A stretch of 64,000 nt of DNA from Campylobacter hyointestinalis subsp. lawsonii (GTDB lineage Bacteria; Campylobacterota; Campylobacteria; Campylobacterales; Campylobacteraceae), in the NCBI RefSeq assembly GCF_013372165.1, contig NZ_CP053828.1:434001-498000 (forward strand), read 5' to 3'. Shown in pieces: positions 1-10,496 of the stretch; the stretch's first letter is position 1; every line of letters begins with the position of its first letter. The notes under the pieces were generated by a model. That model worked only from the letters and a program-made list of their open reading frames with translations. It did not search any database and had not been told where the DNA came from. The position numbers and the translations under genes were made by a program.

Positions 1-1
1 C

Positions 2-613
2 GGAGTTTTAAAATGCGCCTCTACTTATGAGATCATAAGAGCAGAAGATATTGGAGCTGAGAAAAATAGTTTGGTTTTAGGCAAACATAGCGGAAGACAC
101 GCATTTAAAGATAAACTTATAAATTTAGGTTTTGATCTTGATGATAGTGAATTAAATGAAGCTTTTATCAAATTTAAAGATCTATGCGATAAGAAAAAAG
201 ATATATTTGATGATGATATAAGGGCACTTATTAGCAACGAGATCATAAAAATACCACAAATTTATGAGGTAGAAAAGCTAAGTACAAGCTCTTGTAATAA
301 AGGTCACGCTAGTGCTGCAGTTAGTATTAAATTTAACGATGAGATTATAAGCGACGCGGCTCTTGGAAATGGAACTGCTGATGCGATATTTAAAGTGATT
401 GATAGGATAAGCAATATTAATGGTGAGCTAAAAGACTATAAAGTAAATGCGGTTTCTCAAGGTAAAGACGCACTTGCAAAAATAACTGTAAAAGTTGTGT
501 TTGAAGGCTCAAATAGCGCTACGATCGGTCATGGACTTGATATCGATACTATGATGGCTAGTGCTAAAGCTTATGTAAGTGCCTTAAATAGCTATCTATC
601 TATGAAAAGATGA
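2..613 (+). CDS. leuA: 2-isopropylmalate synthase, C-terminal part (5' end outside window)
   Basis: The reading frame is open from the first bases of the window, so only about the last 203 residues are seen. LeuA condenses acetyl-CoA with 2-oxoisovalerate, the first committed step of leucine synthesis, in the cytoplasm. The visible part starts in the TIM-barrel tail (GVLK...TYEI), passes the GKHSGRHA motif near residue 24 of the fragment, and then covers the C-terminal leucine-binding regulatory domain ([15 protein letters not shown], ending [21 protein letters not shown]). Its stop codon directly abuts the stop of the convergent pflB gene with no spacer and no obvious terminator. A homocitrate or citramalate synthase is possible in principle, but the linker and regulatory domain fit LeuA. 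Confidence 0.93.
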   Translation, partial: GVLKCASTYEIIRAEDIGAEKNSLVLGKHSGRHAFKDKLINLGFDLDDSELNEAFIKFKDLCDKKKDIFDDDIRALISNEIIKIPQIYEVEKLSTSSCNKGHASAAVSIKFNDEIISDAALGNGTADAIFKVIDRISNINGELKDYKVNAVSQGKDALAKITVKVVFEGSNSATIGHGLDIDTMMASAKAYVSALNSYLSMKR

Positions 614-2932
614 TCAATCTACTAAATTGAACGTAAAAAATTCGCTTTTAAAATCGCTATCACCCAAACTTAAGTATTGAGTGATAGCAGCGTCTATATT
701 TCCTACTTCTTGATACAAAAGACCTAGTGCAAATTTACTCTCTTTTGAAGTAGGGTCTATGATTTTTGAAAGTCTTAGATATCCTATAGCACTTTCTGGG
801 TGATTTGCACCTATACTAGCTACACTTGCTAGAAACAAGGAATTTGAATCTCGCATATTATAGTTATCGATAAGATCATTATAGATAGTATAAGCTTCTT
901 CATAATTATTTGTAAAAAGATCTAAATACGCTAATGTCTGCATAATATTTTGATGATTATCGTTTGTAAGTTCTAGATCTCTTTTTATGCTATCTCTTTG
1001 TACGTTCAATAGTCCAGAAATTTGTAAAAGCTTCGTAAAGCTTACACGGATTATGTTAGCACCGCCATAAAGTGACTCTTTGTTTAGTTTGTTATTAAAA
1101 AAATTATACTGGATATCTTTTGCGTATTCTTTGATATTGTTTTTATCAAATTTAGATGTAAAATTAAGTATATTTACCAAAATGTCATTTGGTAGCATAG
1201 CTTTTAATTGCTCTGTTTTTTTATCGCTCGTATCATTTTTTCCTATCAAATACCCAGCAATGCTACCAAAAGCTATATTTAACACATTTTTGCTTTTATC
1301 GTTTTCTAGCCAGTCAAGCAAAGCACCTTTATTTCCTAGTGTTAGTTGGATTATGGCGTGGTACATATCTCTATCTTCTATAGCACCTTCTTGGTTTAAA
1401 TTTTCTATGACTTCTGCTATAAGTTTTTTATTTTCTTTATTTATCATAGTAGAAGTTACGATAGCAAAAACTCCGCTTAGATGATTTTTTGGATCTAAGT
1501 GATAGCTCGTGATAAAGTGTTTGTAACTTTCTGAAAAATTTCCAAGTTGTGCGTAAGTAAGAGCTAGATTGTAGTGAAGTATAGAGTGGTTTGTATATAG
1601 TTTCGTGATATTTAAAAGCTGTGAATTTGCTTCTCTTAAGTTGTAATCTAGCGCCACTGCTATAGCTTTTGAAAGATTTAAATTTGCTTTAGATAGAGTT
1701 CTACTTGCTTTTAGATACTCATCGGCTTCGTTATTTTCATCTAAAAACAGACTTATGCTACCTTTTCTTATATAATCCATAGTTTGCTTAGCATCAAAAA
1801 CTTTGTATGGCGCAAAGTAAAATAGCATTTCATAAATATTATTTATACTAAAAAATTTGTTTAGATTAAAATTGCTTTGAGCAATATCTAAGTCGAAAAG
1901 CTCCGGATTTAACGCAGTTTTTATAGGGTATTTTGATGATGCAAAAGTTTCGTTATTTTCATTTATATCCTTTAGAGTCATTCCTGCTTGTGCAAATTCC
2001 CCGGTTTTTAAATTTATAAGCGCTATAGCAAGTTTTGTTAAATTCGCATTTTTTTCATCCACCAAGGCTTTGTTTAAGTATTTTTTAGCGATTTCGTAAT
2101 TACCACGCCTAGCCTCTAAAAGTCCAAGGGGCAAATTTACGTCATATGAATCTACTTTATTTAGCGCTTTTATAGAATCACTATCAAGATATAAGTAGCT
2201 GAGTATTTTTGCTCTTAGGTAGTTTTTTTGATTTTCATAATATCTGTTTGTAGGTGCGTTCTCAAGTATGTTTAGTGCTTCGATATAGTAGCCTTTGTAG
2301 TAGTTTATAATGGCATTATAATAAGCATAAAGGCTGGAGTCCGACTCACTTGCTAAAAATGCATTTGCTATATCTATATAATATTTAAAAAGCTGAGTTT
2401 CGTTTAATTCTAATGCACAAACAGCCGCGTTTAGTGCGCTTACTGATGTATTTTCTTGATTTGCTATAGCTTTTTTGAACGATTCTAAAGCGTCTTTAAA
2501 TTTATATTGATTCATTTGCGAAACACCAAGGTTGTAGTTTGATAAGGCTTCGTTATAAATAGCTACGTTTTCATAAATTTTAAGTGCTTCAAATTTATTT
2601 CCGCTTTCGTATAATTTATTTGCCTTTTTTAGCATATCGTCGATTTTTGATGGGCTAAATGCTTTTATCTCTGTTTGCTTGGTGGTTTTTGGAAGTTCTA
2701 CTTTTGGCGCCTCATCGCTTGATTTGTTATTTTTAAACAATAAAACTAAGATTAAGATAAGAAAAAGAATGAACACTCCGCCACCAATTAGCCCAAACAT
2801 AAAAAAATTATTTTTTTTATTTTGAACTTTCTGTTCGACTACTGGTTCTTCTTTTGTTTCAAGTTCTTCGAGTGGAACGATACTATTTTCGTTGTCTTTA
2901 TCTAAGATAACTACTTCTTCTTCATCTGCCAA
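614..2932 (-). CDS. pflB: Flagellar motor scaffold protein PflB-like (membrane-anchored TPR protein)
   Basis: 772 residues. An acidic N-terminus of about 42 residues is followed by one strong membrane helix (about 43-68) and a long extracytoplasmic part made of helical TPR-type repeats (for example KANKLYESGNKFEALKIYEN near 100 and YNLALTYAQLGNFSESYKHF near 450). In C. jejuni the gene at this position next to serS is Cj0390, which I recall as PflB, part of the periplasmic scaffold that holds the wide stator ring of the high-torque flagellar motor. The name rests on synteny and architecture, since TPR sequence alone is not specific. It is the last gene of a minus-strand operon, 9 bases after serS. 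A generic TPR membrane protein is the alternative. Confidence 0.72.
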   Translation of the reverse strand: MADEEEVVILDKDNENSIVPLEELETKEEPVVEQKVQNKKNNFFMFGLIGGGVFILFLILILVLLFKNNKSSDEAPKVELPKTTKQTEIKAFSPSKIDDMLKKANKLYESGNKFEALKIYENVAIYNEALSNYNLGVSQMNQYKFKDALESFKKAIANQENTSVSALNAAVCALELNETQLFKYYIDIANAFLASESDSSLYAYYNAIINYYKGYYIEALNILENAPTNRYYENQKNYLRAKILSYLYLDSDSIKALNKVDSYDVNLPLGLLEARRGNYEIAKKYLNKALVDEKNANLTKLAIALINLKTGEFAQAGMTLKDINENNETFASSKYPIKTALNPELFDLDIAQSNFNLNKFFSINNIYEMLFYFAPYKVFDAKQTMDYIRKGSISLFLDENNEADEYLKASRTLSKANLNLSKAIAVALDYNLREANSQLLNITKLYTNHSILHYNLALTYAQLGNFSESYKHFITSYHLDPKNHLSGVFAIVTSTMINKENKKLIAEVIENLNQEGAIEDRDMYHAIIQLTLGNKGALLDWLENDKSKNVLNIAFGSIAGYLIGKNDTSDKKTEQLKAMLPNDILVNILNFTSKFDKNNIKEYAKDIQYNFFNNKLNKESLYGGANIIRVSFTKLLQISGLLNVQRDSIKRDLELTNDNHQNIMQTLAYLDLFTNNYEEAYTIYNDLIDNYNMRDSNSLFLASVASIGANHPESAIGYLRLSKIIDPTSKESKFALGLLYQEVGNIDAAITQYLSLGDSDFKSEFFTFNLVD

Positions 2933-2941
2933 AGCTTATCC

Positions 2942-4186
2942 TTACATATATTTTTTAAGAACTTCTGGGATATTTATGGAGCCGTCTTCGTTTTGGTAGT
3001 TTTCCATAATCGCTATAAGAGTTCTACCGACTGCCAAACTTGATCCATTTAGAGTATGAACTAAAGCATTTTTTTTACCATCTTTGTATCTGATTTTTGC
3101 ACGTCTAGCTTGAAAATCCCTAGTATTTGAGATAGAGCTTATCTCTCTGTATTTTCCTTGTCCTGGAAGCCAAACTTCAAGATCTATAGTTTTTGCCGCA
3201 CTAAATCCAAGATCGCCGCTACAAAGCATCATATGGCGATGAGGAAGCCCCAATTCTTTTAGCATATCAGAAGCACAGCTTACCATTTCATCAAGTATTT
3301 TCGCGCTATCTTCTGGTTTGCTTATGCTTACAAGTTCTACTTTTTCAAACTGATGCTGACGCATTATTCCTCTAGTATCTCGTCCAGCACTTCCTGCTTC
3401 TTGTCTAAAACACGCTGAATAACAAGTCATTTTTATAGGTAAATTTTCAGCCGGAATTATCTCGTTGTTATAGATGTTTGTGACTGGAACTTCACTTGTA
3501 GGGATAAGATATAGATCTTCATCTCTTATCTTGTATAGATCTTCTTCAAATTTAGGTAATTGTCCTGTGCCATAAAGCGTGTTTGAACTTACCAAAAATG
3601 GTACATTTACTAGCTCAAAACCTCTAGCAGTATTGAAATCTATCATAAAATTTACTAAAGCTCTACTAAGTCTAGCTCCATCTCTTCTAAGCACGGTAAA
3701 GCGACTGCCTGAGAGCTTTGCTCCTGTTGCAAAATCCAACCAGCCAAGATTTTCTCCAAGCTCAAAATGCTCTTTTGGGGTAAAACTAAACTCCCTAGGC
3801 TCAAGCACGGTTTTTATGCAGACGTTATCATCTTCATCTTTTCCTAATGGTACGTCATCATCTATCACGTTAGGCACTCTACTAGCTACCATATCTAGCT
3901 TAGTTTCAAGCTCACTTACTAAATTTGAAGCGGTCTGCATAAGCCTTTTATTTTCTTCAAGCTCAGTTTTTAGTAGTGTTGTGTCCGCGCCACTTCTAGC
4001 CAGTATGCCTACTTCTTTTGATTTTGCGTTTTGCACGGCTTGAAGATTTTCTAGCTCTTGTTTTTTGATTTTTAGCTCATTGTATGTATCAAGTAAATTT
4101 TTTAAAACACCCTCATCGACTTTTTTCGCTTTTAATTTAGCGTTAAATTCATCAAAATTCGTCTCTATCAGTTTTAAATTTATCAT
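2942..4186 (-). CDS. serS: Serine--tRNA ligase
   Basis: 414 residues, normal length for bacterial SerRS, which charges tRNA-Ser (and tRNA-Sec) with serine in the cytoplasm. The N-terminal long antiparallel coiled coil that grips the tRNA-Ser variable arm spans about residues 25-100. The class II catalytic core follows: TSEVP at 230-234, motif 2 [14 protein letters not shown] at 260-273, and motif 3 [10 protein letters not shown] at 381-390. It lies in the operon der-aroK-trpS-serS-pflB, 9 bases from both trpS and pflB. The cognate tRNA-Ser(GCU) gene is 7 kb away at 11280. Nothing unusual is seen. Confidence 0.98.
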   Translation of the reverse strand: MINLKLIETNFDEFNAKLKAKKVDEGVLKNLLDTYNELKIKKQELENLQAVQNAKSKEVGILARSGADTTLLKTELEENKRLMQTASNLVSELETKLDMVASRVPNVIDDDVPLGKDEDDNVCIKTVLEPREFSFTPKEHFELGENLGWLDFATGAKLSGSRFTVLRRDGARLSRALVNFMIDFNTARGFELVNVPFLVSSNTLYGTGQLPKFEEDLYKIRDEDLYLIPTSEVPVTNIYNNEIIPAENLPIKMTCYSACFRQEAGSAGRDTRGIMRQHQFEKVELVSISKPEDSAKILDEMVSCASDMLKELGLPHRHMMLCSGDLGFSAAKTIDLEVWLPGQGKYREISSISNTRDFQARRAKIRYKDGKKNALVHTLNGSSLAVGRTLIAIMENYQNEDGSINIPEVLKKYM

Positions 4187-4195
4187 AATTTTCCT

Positions 4196-5167
4196 TTATC
4201 TATAAATTCCCACCGCATCTCTTACTTTTTGCATCGTCTGTGACGCTACGTTTTTAGCTTTTTTTGCTCCGGTATCAAGAATATCATAAACCTCATCTTT
4301 GCGATTTATATAGTATTCAAATTTTTCTCTAGCCGTTGCAAAATAGTTCCAAACAAGCTCATTTAGATACATTTTAAAATGCCCATAACCCTCACCGCCT
4401 TTTTCATATCTAGCAGCAAGTTCTTCTTGCTCTTTTGAATTTAAAAATAGTTTTGCTATGTTAAAAATATTGCAGTTTTTCCACTGCTTTGGAGCTTCTA
4501 ATGGGGTTGAGTCTGTTACTATAGAGCTACACTGTTTTTTTAGTGTTTTTGCATCGCTGAAAATATCTATCGTATTTCCATAGCTTTTACTCATTTTAGC
4601 TCCGTCAGTCCCAGGAACTGTAGCTACGTTTTGCTGAACTCCGGCTTTAGGAATAGTAAATATATCTCCGTGCGCATTGTTAAATTTAATAGCCAAATCA
4701 CGCGCTATCTCGACGTGTTGAATTTGATCTTTTCCTACTGGAACTATGTTTGAGTTAAAAAGCAAGATGTCTGCAGCCATCAAAACAGGATAGCTAAAAA
4801 GTCCGTGATGAGCTTCAAATCCTTTTGCGACTTTGTCTTTATAGGCATGAGCGCGCTCGACTAAACCCATAGGAGTTAGCTGACTTAGTATCCAGTAAAG
4901 CTCAAGCACGTCTTTGACGTCGCTTTGAACCCAAAATGTTGATTTGTTCGGATCTATGCCAAGTGCTAAAAACGCGCACGCAGCTTCAAAAGTGCTCTCT
5001 TTTAGCTTTTTTGCTTCATTTACTGAAGTCATAGCGTGATAGTTCGCGATAAACATAAACATATCGTCATTGCCTAAGTTTTGAGTATCGACCATAGGTT
5101 TTATGCTAGCAAAATAATTTCCTAAATGTAGCTTTCCTGAAGGTTGAAGTCCTGTTAAAGTTCTCAA
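4196..5167 (-). CDS. trpS: Tryptophan--tRNA ligase
   Basis: 323 residues, typical for TrpRS, a class I enzyme that charges tRNA-Trp. The HIGH-type signature appears as PSGKLHLGNY at 9-18 and the KMSKS signature at 191-195 (KMSKSYGN). The domain between them contains the usual GxD-type tryptophan pocket region (PVGKDQIQHVE near 143-153). It sits 12 bases downstream of aroK and 9 bases upstream of serS, so the two synthetase genes are co-transcribed. The cognate tRNA-Trp(CCA) lies at 14275. The start is the only sensible ATG, beginning exactly at the conserved N-terminus. Confidence 0.98.
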   Translation of the reverse strand: MRTLTGLQPSGKLHLGNYFASIKPMVDTQNLGNDDMFMFIANYHAMTSVNEAKKLKESTFEAACAFLALGIDPNKSTFWVQSDVKDVLELYWILSQLTPMGLVERAHAYKDKVAKGFEAHHGLFSYPVLMAADILLFNSNIVPVGKDQIQHVEIARDLAIKFNNAHGDIFTIPKAGVQQNVATVPGTDGAKMSKSYGNTIDIFSDAKTLKKQCSSIVTDSTPLEAPKQWKNCNIFNIAKLFLNSKEQEELAARYEKGGEGYGHFKMYLNELVWNYFATAREKFEYYINRKDEVYDILDTGAKKAKNVASQTMQKVRDAVGIYR

Positions 5168-5179
5168 CTATTATCCTTT

Positions 5180-5704
5180 TTATCTTTTTAAATTTAATAT
5201 TTTGATGATTTCTTTTGCGATTTTATCTGCAGATTTATCTTCTACATTTATCACAAAATTTGCCTTTTTTTCATATTCTTTATCTCTAAGTTCATGAAGC
5301 TCTTTTGCCTTTTGTAAATTTGATAAAAGCGGTCGTTTAGCAAATTTTTTCTCACTATTGCTTGAGTTTTGCAGTCTATCTATTATCTTATCAAAGCTTG
5401 ATTTTAAGTATATAATAGTTCCTATTTTATTTAAATTTTTTACTTTGTAAAAGCCGCCGCCTGTAGATATGATGGCTCCTTTGACTGAGTTTTCTAAGAA
5501 TTTGGCTAAATCTTTTTCTATCTTTCTAAATGCTTCTTCACCATCATCTTCAAAAATTTTTTTTATTTTTTTATTTGCATAGCTTTCTATCATATCATCG
5601 CCGTCTATAGCAAAAACTCCTATTTTTTTGCTTAAAGCCCTTGCTATAGTCCCTTTTCCGACTCCCATAAATCCTATCAAAACTATATTTTTATCTATCT
5701 TCAT
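5180..5704 (-). CDS. aroK: Shikimate kinase
   Basis: 174 residues, the usual size for AroK, which phosphorylates shikimate at the 3-hydroxyl using ATP in aromatic amino acid synthesis. The P-loop is GFMGVGKGT (11-19), with G in place of the more usual S before the T. The shikimate-binding acidic pair follows in DGDD (34-37), then the FR pair near 59-60, the GGG turn near 83-85, and a lid with a KRPLL segment. The start overlaps the end of der by 14 bases, so translation is probably coupled. The order der-aroK-trpS-serS matches what is known for C. jejuni. Confidence 0.95.
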   Translation of the reverse strand: MKIDKNIVLIGFMGVGKGTIARALSKKIGVFAIDGDDMIESYANKKIKKIFEDDGEEAFRKIEKDLAKFLENSVKGAIISTGGGFYKVKNLNKIGTIIYLKSSFDKIIDRLQNSSNSEKKFAKRPLLSNLQKAKELHELRDKEYEKKANFVINVEDKSADKIAKEIIKILNLKR

Positions 5705-7091
5705 TTTCTACACTCTCTTTTTGGCTATGATTTTTAGGTATTAAGATAACCGGAGTTCCGTTTAATTCGAAATTTTCTCTTAGTTTATTTAAAAGATATC
5801 TTTTGTAACTAAAATGCAAAGACCTTGGTTTATTCATCACTAAAGCGATCTTTGGAGGGGCAAATCCAAACTGAGCGCCGTAGTAAATTTTGACTATTTT
5901 ACCGTGGTCACGTGGAACTGGATGAGCACAAACTGCTTCTTTGATGACTTCATTTAGCCTTGAAGTTTTGATTTTTTGAGTATAGTTTTTATAAACTTCA
6001 AGAATGAGCGGATATAGTTTATGAACTCTTTTTTTGCTAAGTGCGCTGACGCTAATGATAGGAGCGTAAGCTAGGAATTTAAATTTATCCCTTAGCTCAA
6101 AAACGACTTTATCAAAATCGCCGTGCTCTTTGTCCCATTTGTTTAAAACTATGATGACTCCTAGCTCAAACTTAGCTCCTAGTCCTGCTATCCTCTCATC
6201 TAGTTCTGTAAGTGGCTCACTTGAGTCAAGAACTAGTAATGCTATGTCTGATTCTTCTAAGATTTTTTCTGTTCTATTTAGTGCAAATCTTTCTATACCC
6301 TCTATTTTTCCACGTTTTCTAATACCTGCTGTATCTACAAACTCAAAAACTCTATCTTCATAGACATAGCTTTCATTGACTGGATCTATCGTGGTTCCTG
6401 CAATCTTACTTACGACTGAACGATCTTCTTTTACAAGAGCGTTTAGAAGGCTTGATTTACCGACATTTACTCTGCCGATTATTCCTACTTTTATGTTTTT
6501 TGTTTCATAATCAACGCTTGGTTTTTCTATATCTATCTCGCCTTTTTCGTCAAAGCCTTCTAAAAATTCGTCAAAATCATCGCTCATATCTGCTTTTATA
6601 GTTGTTTCTGGCAAAAGCTTGTATATCCACGAGCAAAGCTCGTCTGTGCCTATGTTGTGGCTTACAGATAGGCTAAATACTTCTTTTGAACCAAACTCAT
6701 TAAATTCCCAGCTTCTTTCTTCATCTTTTTTGCTATCGACTTTATTTACGACGAGCGCGGTCGGTTTTTTTAAATTTAAAAGCTCGTAAAATATCTTTTT
6801 ATCTTGTTCATCAGGTAGCATTTTACCATCTACCATAAATACGATGATATCAGCGTTTGCTGCTTCGCTAAGTGTTTTAGCTTTTACATTTTTAAATATC
6901 TCACTGCTATCATCAAGTCCGCCGCTGTCTATCAAAATGCAACTTTTATCATCAATAAAAATTTCAGTCTTATTTGTATCTCTTGTCGTACCGCTAATGT
7001 CGCTTGTTATGGCTATTCTTTTTTTTGCTAAACGATTAAATAGCGAACTTTTTCCGACATTTGGTCTGCCAATTAATATAACTCTCTTCAT
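5691..7091 (-). CDS. der: Ribosome biogenesis GTPase Der (EngA)
   Basis: 466 residues with the two tandem G domains that define Der, a 50S assembly GTPase. The first P-loop is GRPNVGKSS at 8-16 and the second GRVNVGKSS at 206-214. Guanine-recognition motifs NKVD (about 116) and NKWD (about 317) are present. The C-terminal KH-like domain contains [16 protein letters not shown] and [11 protein letters not shown]. An acidic linker (about 168-195) separates the G domains. It is the first gene of the minus-strand operon. The 126 bases before it are AT-rich and shared with the divergent EamA gene, so the promoters are probably back to back. Confidence 0.97.
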   Translation of the reverse strand: MKRVILIGRPNVGKSSLFNRLAKKRIAITSDISGTTRDTNKTEIFIDDKSCILIDSGGLDDSSEIFKNVKAKTLSEAANADIIVFMVDGKMLPDEQDKKIFYELLNLKKPTALVVNKVDSKKDEERSWEFNEFGSKEVFSLSVSHNIGTDELCSWIYKLLPETTIKADMSDDFDEFLEGFDEKGEIDIEKPSVDYETKNIKVGIIGRVNVGKSSLLNALVKEDRSVVSKIAGTTIDPVNESYVYEDRVFEFVDTAGIRKRGKIEGIERFALNRTEKILEESDIALLVLDSSEPLTELDERIAGLGAKFELGVIIVLNKWDKEHGDFDKVVFELRDKFKFLAYAPIISVSALSKKRVHKLYPLILEVYKNYTQKIKTSRLNEVIKEAVCAHPVPRDHGKIVKIYYGAQFGFAPPKIALVMNKPRSLHFSYKRYLLNKLRENFELNGTPVILIPKNHSQKESVENEDR

Positions 7092-7217
7092 ACATTTCCT
7101 TTAAAAGCTGTCAATTATATCCAAAAATAGCTAAATTTATAAAATATTATGGCTTATCGTGTTAAAATCAAAAAATCAAATTTCAATTAAATTTAAAATT
7201 ATTCAAGTGGAGATTAT

Positions 7218-8108
7218 GTGTATAGGCGATTTTTAATTCGGCATTTGGGGATCTATTATATGCTTATCGCTTCAGTGCTATTTGCTGCAACTGGAGCATT
7301 TGCTAAACTTTTGAGCAGTGATATGAGCTCTATTGAAGTTGTATTTTTTAGAAACATCATCGGTTTTGTTTTTATACTTTTTGCACTTAGTAAAAAGCCA
7401 CTTAATCAAAAAGGCGGAAGACCTTTTATGCTAGTCTTTCGTGGCATTATCGGTACGCTTGGGTTGCTTGCTTTTTTTTACAACGTAGCTCAGATAAATT
7501 TGGCGACGGCTTTTACCTTCCAAAAAACAGCTCCGATATTTACAGCTCTCATTGCCTTGGTGATATTTAAAGAAAAGTTAAGCTTTAAAGGCTGGATAGC
7601 GATATTTGTAGGTTTTTTCGGTATTATTTTTATAGTTCAACCAAATTTAGGTTTTACTAAAAATGATCTTGTTGGATTGCTTAGCGGTGTTGGAGCAGCA
7701 CTTGCATATACTAGTATAAGGGAGCTTAGAAAGTTTTATGATGCTAGAATAATTGTGCTTTCATTTATGAGCTTTGGAACATTTATACCGCTTTTATGTA
7801 TGGTTTTAGGTGAATTTTTTGAATTTAAAAATTTGGATTTTATATTTGCTAAATTTATTATGCCGAATTTTACCGGATTAATTTACATTTTATTTATGGG
7901 AATTTGCGGGGCGTGGTTTCAAATTTATCTAACAAAAGCATACGCAGCTAGTAAAAAAGCTGGAGTAGTAGCAGCGATGAGTTATAGTGATGTTTTATTT
8001 AGCTTACTTTTTGGGTTGATGCTTGGAGACTCACTTCCAAATATGGCTGCACTATGCGGTATAAGCTTGATCGTCATAAGTGGAATTTTGATAGCCACAG
8101 AAAAATGA
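7218..8108 (+). CDS. EamA-family (DMT superfamily) transporter
   Basis: 296 residues, almost wholly hydrophobic, with about ten membrane helices arranged as two EamA repeats (about 13-143 and 152-293). Signatures include GAFAKLLSSDMSSIEVVFFRN near the N-terminus and LNLATAFTFQKTAPIFTALIA-type helix 4 to 5 sequence in the first repeat. The family exports or imports small metabolites across the inner membrane; the substrate cannot be read from sequence. In C. jejuni a homologous transporter also lies between der and kdsA. The start at 7218 is chosen because it follows AGTGGAG; a later ATG at 7260 would remove a basic N-terminal stretch. Confidence 0.85.
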   Translation: MYRRFLIRHLGIYYMLIASVLFAATGAFAKLLSSDMSSIEVVFFRNIIGFVFILFALSKKPLNQKGGRPFMLVFRGIIGTLGLLAFFYNVAQINLATAFTFQKTAPIFTALIALVIFKEKLSFKGWIAIFVGFFGIIFIVQPNLGFTKNDLVGLLSGVGAALAYTSIRELRKFYDARIIVLSFMSFGTFIPLLCMVLGEFFEFKNLDFIFAKFIMPNFTGLIYILFMGICGAWFQIYLTKAYAASKKAGVVAAMSYSDVLFSLLFGLMLGDSLPNMAALCGISLIVISGILIATEK

Positions 8109-8177
8109 GTAAGCAAATATTTAGCGCTTTTTAGCTACAATCGCACGAAAATTAGTTTGTAAAATTTAGGAATAAAT

Positions 8178-8975
8178 ATGGTTTTAATAGCAGGACCTTG
8201 TGTCATCGAAAGTAGGGATTTAGTTTTTAAAGTTGCTAAGAAGTTGGCTAAATTTAATGAAATGGGTTGGATAGATTTTTATTTTAAATCTAGTTTTGAT
8301 AAGGCAAATCGTACTAGCATAAGTAGTTTTAGAGGACCTGGGCTTGAAGAAGGGCTAAAGATACTTGGTGAGGTTAAAAAGGAATTTGGATTTAAGATTT
8401 TAACAGATATTCACGAAAGCTATCAAGCAGCGCCAACTGCTGAGGTCGCAGATGCTTTGCAAATCCCAGCTTTTTTGTGTCGCCAAACAGATCTTTTAGT
8501 AGCTGCTGCAAAGACAAAAGCTATGGTAAATATCAAAAAAGGTCAATTTTTAGCCCCAGATGCTATGAAGCATAGCGTTAAAAAAGTGCTTGAGACACGC
8601 GGAATTAATGAGTTTGGTTATGAGATCGCAAAACAAAACGGAGTATATCTTTGTGAGAGAGGAAGTACGTTTGGCTATGGAAATTTGGTCGTAGATATGA
8701 GAAGTTTAGTAGTTATGAAAGAATTCGCTCCTGTGATTTTTGATGCAACTCATAGCGTACAAATGCCTAGTGCAAACGGCGCTACTAGCGGAGGAGATAG
8801 TAGATTTGTGCCGTACTTAGCAAGAGCTGCGGCAGCTGTTGGGGTAGAGGGATTTTTCTATGAAACTCATATAAATCCTTGTGAAGCACTTTGCGATGGA
8901 GCCAATATGCTTACTCTTGAAGCGTTAGAAAAAAACATAGAAGAGATAAAACGTATCAGGGAAATTGTGTCTTAA
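8178..8975 (+). CDS. kdsA: 3-deoxy-8-phosphooctulonate synthase (KDO-8-P synthase)
   Basis: 265 residues. KdsA condenses phosphoenolpyruvate with arabinose 5-phosphate to give KDO-8-phosphate, needed for the lipopolysaccharide or lipooligosaccharide inner core. The protein begins directly with the PEP-binding AGPCVIES motif; other visible signatures are [10 protein letters not shown], the TDIHE segment, [14 protein letters not shown] and FDATHSVQ. The Cys in AGPCVIE and the later His/Glu/Asp residues fit the metal-dependent class. It opens a compact plus-strand operon; its stop codon TAA shares one base with the start ATG of the next gene. A DAHP synthase is excluded by the KDO-specific motifs. 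Confidence 0.96.
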   Translation: MVLIAGPCVIESRDLVFKVAKKLAKFNEMGWIDFYFKSSFDKANRTSISSFRGPGLEEGLKILGEVKKEFGFKILTDIHESYQAAPTAEVADALQIPAFLCRQTDLLVAAAKTKAMVNIKKGQFLAPDAMKHSVKKVLETRGINEFGYEIAKQNGVYLCERGSTFGYGNLVVDMRSLVVMKEFAPVIFDATHSVQMPSANGATSGGDSRFVPYLARAAAAVGVEGFFYETHINPCEALCDGANMLTLEALEKNIEEIKRIREIVS

Positions 8976-9298
8976 TGAACAAAGGTCTATTTTTTGTTTT
9001 ATTAGGTGCGATTTTTGAATGTGGATGGGCTTATGGGCTAAAACATGCAGATTCAAATTTGGAATATCTTTTAACTATCTGCTTTATCTGTGTAAGTTTT
9101 TTCTCATTTATGAGTGCGTTTAAGTATCTTTTGGCAAGTGTTGCTTATACTTTATTTATAGGTTTTGGAACTTTATTTATAGTAAGCGCTGAAATTTTGA
9201 CTGATTATTTTAATGGAAATAGCGTTGATTATCTAAGATTGTTTTTTATATTTACACTTTTAGTCGGCGTTTTAGGGATAAAAGGTGTAAAAAATTGA
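8975..9298 (+). CDS. Small multidrug resistance (SMR) family protein, subunit 1
   Basis: 107 residues with four predicted membrane helices, the standard SMR size. The first helix carries the conserved charged residue in GAIFECGWAYGLK, which resembles the Gdx/SugE subgroup (guanidinium and quaternary ammonium exporters using proton antiport). Its start overlaps the kdsA stop by one base and its end overlaps the next SMR gene by four bases. Paired, adjacent SMR genes usually make an obligate heterodimer, so this protein and the next are probably one transporter. C. jejuni also has a paired SMR system. Substrate is not determined by the sequence. Location inside a KDO/riboflavin operon is unusual. 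Confidence 0.85.
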   Translation: MNKGLFFVLLGAIFECGWAYGLKHADSNLEYLLTICFICVSFFSFMSAFKYLLASVAYTLFIGFGTLFIVSAEILTDYFNGNSVDYLRLFFIFTLLVGVLGIKGVKN

Positions 9299-9618
9299 TA
9301 CATTTTTTAGCTCTTATTTTAGCCGGCGGATTTGAAGTTTTAGGTGTTGTTTTTTTAAATAAATATGGGCATTCTAGCGGTATCAAAAAAATAATAAATT
9401 TCTTATTTATAGTCATTACTTTTACCTGCTCTCTTAGTCTGCTTAGGTTTGCTATGCAAAGCTTAGCGATGTCCGTGAGCTACGCTATTTGGACGGGTAT
9501 AGGAGCTATAGGTGCTGTTGGGGTTGGTGTTTTGATAAATAAAGAAAAGTTAGGTTTTAAAAAGCTATTTTATCTATTTTTGATAATTTTTAGTGTTATA
9601 ATGTTAAAGATAATATAA
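9295..9618 (+). CDS. Small multidrug resistance (SMR) family protein, subunit 2
   Basis: 107 residues, four predicted helices. The family glutamate lies in [17 protein letters not shown] in helix 1, and helix 3 contains the conserved [21 protein letters not shown] segment. It starts inside the end of the upstream SMR gene (ATGA overlap-type arrangement, four bases) and ends 10 bases before ribH, with an AGGAG ribosome binding site for ribH in between. The two subunits are clearly different in sequence, which fits a heterodimer with opposite membrane orientations rather than a recent duplication. Confidence 0.85.
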   Translation: MIHFLALILAGGFEVLGVVFLNKYGHSSGIKKIINFLFIVITFTCSLSLLRFAMQSLAMSVSYAIWTGIGAIGAVGVGVLINKEKLGFKKLFYLFLIIFSVIMLKII

Positions 9619-9628
9619 GGAGAAAAAG

Positions 9629-10099
9629 ATGAATATAATAGAAGGAAATTTGAGTTTAAAGGGTGACGAAAAAGTCGCTATCATAAATGCAAGATTTAAC
9701 CACATAATCACAGACAGACTAGTAGAAGGTGCAAAAGACGCCTTTTTAAGGCATGGTGGAAAAGAAGAAAATTTAGATCTTATCTTAGTTCCTGGTGCAT
9801 TTGAGATACCTATGGCATTAGAAAAAGTTTTAAGTAGCAAAAAATGGGACGCGGTTTGCTGTGTTGGGGCTGTGATAAGAGGAAGTACGCCACATTTTGA
9901 CTACGTAAGTGCTGAAACTACAAAAGGCATAGCAAATGTGACTTTAAAGTATGGTAAGCCAGTAACTTTTGGTGTTTTAACTGTAGATAGCATCGAACAA
10001 GCAATCGAAAGAGCAGGCAGCAAAGCTGGAAATAAAGGCTTTGAAGCGATGACAGGAGTAGTTGAACTACTAAATTTATATAAAAATATAAAGGCTTAA
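9629..10099 (+). CDS. ribH: 6,7-dimethyl-8-ribityllumazine synthase
   Basis: 156 residues, standard length. RibH joins 5-amino-6-ribitylamino-uracil and 3,4-dihydroxy-2-butanone 4-phosphate in the penultimate step of riboflavin synthesis and forms large icosahedral or pentameric assemblies. Substrate-binding motifs are visible: FNHIITDRL near the N-terminus, [25 protein letters not shown], and [22 protein letters not shown] follows AAGGAGAAAAAG. It is separated by a single base from nusB, an order (ribH-nusB) conserved in very many bacteria. Confidence 0.97.
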   Translation: MNIIEGNLSLKGDEKVAIINARFNHIITDRLVEGAKDAFLRHGGKEENLDLILVPGAFEIPMALEKVLSSKKWDAVCCVGAVIRGSTPHFDYVSAETTKGIANVTLKYGKPVTFGVLTVDSIEQAIERAGSKAGNKGFEAMTGVVELLNLYKNIKA

Positions 10100-10100
10100 T

Positions 10101-10496
10101 ATGGCAACTAGGCATCAAGTAAGACAGAGCGTCGTAAGCCTACTTTATGCAAATGAGATGGGTAGCGAGATGGACGAGTTTGCCGAGGAATTTTTAGAAG
10201 AAAAAAAAATAAGAAACGATCAAAAAAAATTTACTTTAGAGCTTTATAATGGTGTTTTGCAAAACTTAGACTTGATAGATGAAGCTCTAAATATCCATCT
10301 TGGAAAATGGAAGCTATGTGAGATAGGAAGCGTGGAGAGAGCTATACTAAGGCTTGGTGCGTATGAGATCAAATTTACTAACACAGATGATGCTATCATC
10401 ATAAATGAAGCAGTTATGCTTGCAAATGAGCTAGGATCTGACTCATCTACTAGGTTTATAAACGGCGTTTTAGATGCTATAAGCAAGGTGAAATGA
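10101..10496 (+). CDS. nusB: Transcription antitermination factor NusB
   Basis: 131 residues, all helical as expected. NusB binds S10 (NusE) and BoxA RNA in the rRNA antitermination complex. Recognisable pieces are the N-terminal [18 protein letters not shown] arginine-rich region, the RNA-binding surface, and the conserved C-terminal motifs [12 protein letters not shown] and [12 protein letters not shown] with [13 protein letters not shown]. The gene begins one base after ribH and its stop codon TGA overlaps the ATGATG start of pyrF, so the three genes are probably translationally coupled. Confidence 0.96.
   Translation: MATRHQVRQSVVSLLYANEMGSEMDEFAEEFLEEKKIRNDQKKFTLELYNGVLQNLDLIDEALNIHLGKWKLCEIGSVERAILRLGAYEIKFTNTDDAIIINEAVMLANELGSDSSTRFINGVLDAISKVK

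Noticed and set aside
8940-8975. Guanidine riboswitch before the SMR genes
   Set aside because: The SMR start overlaps the kdsA stop, so there is no room for a leader RNA.
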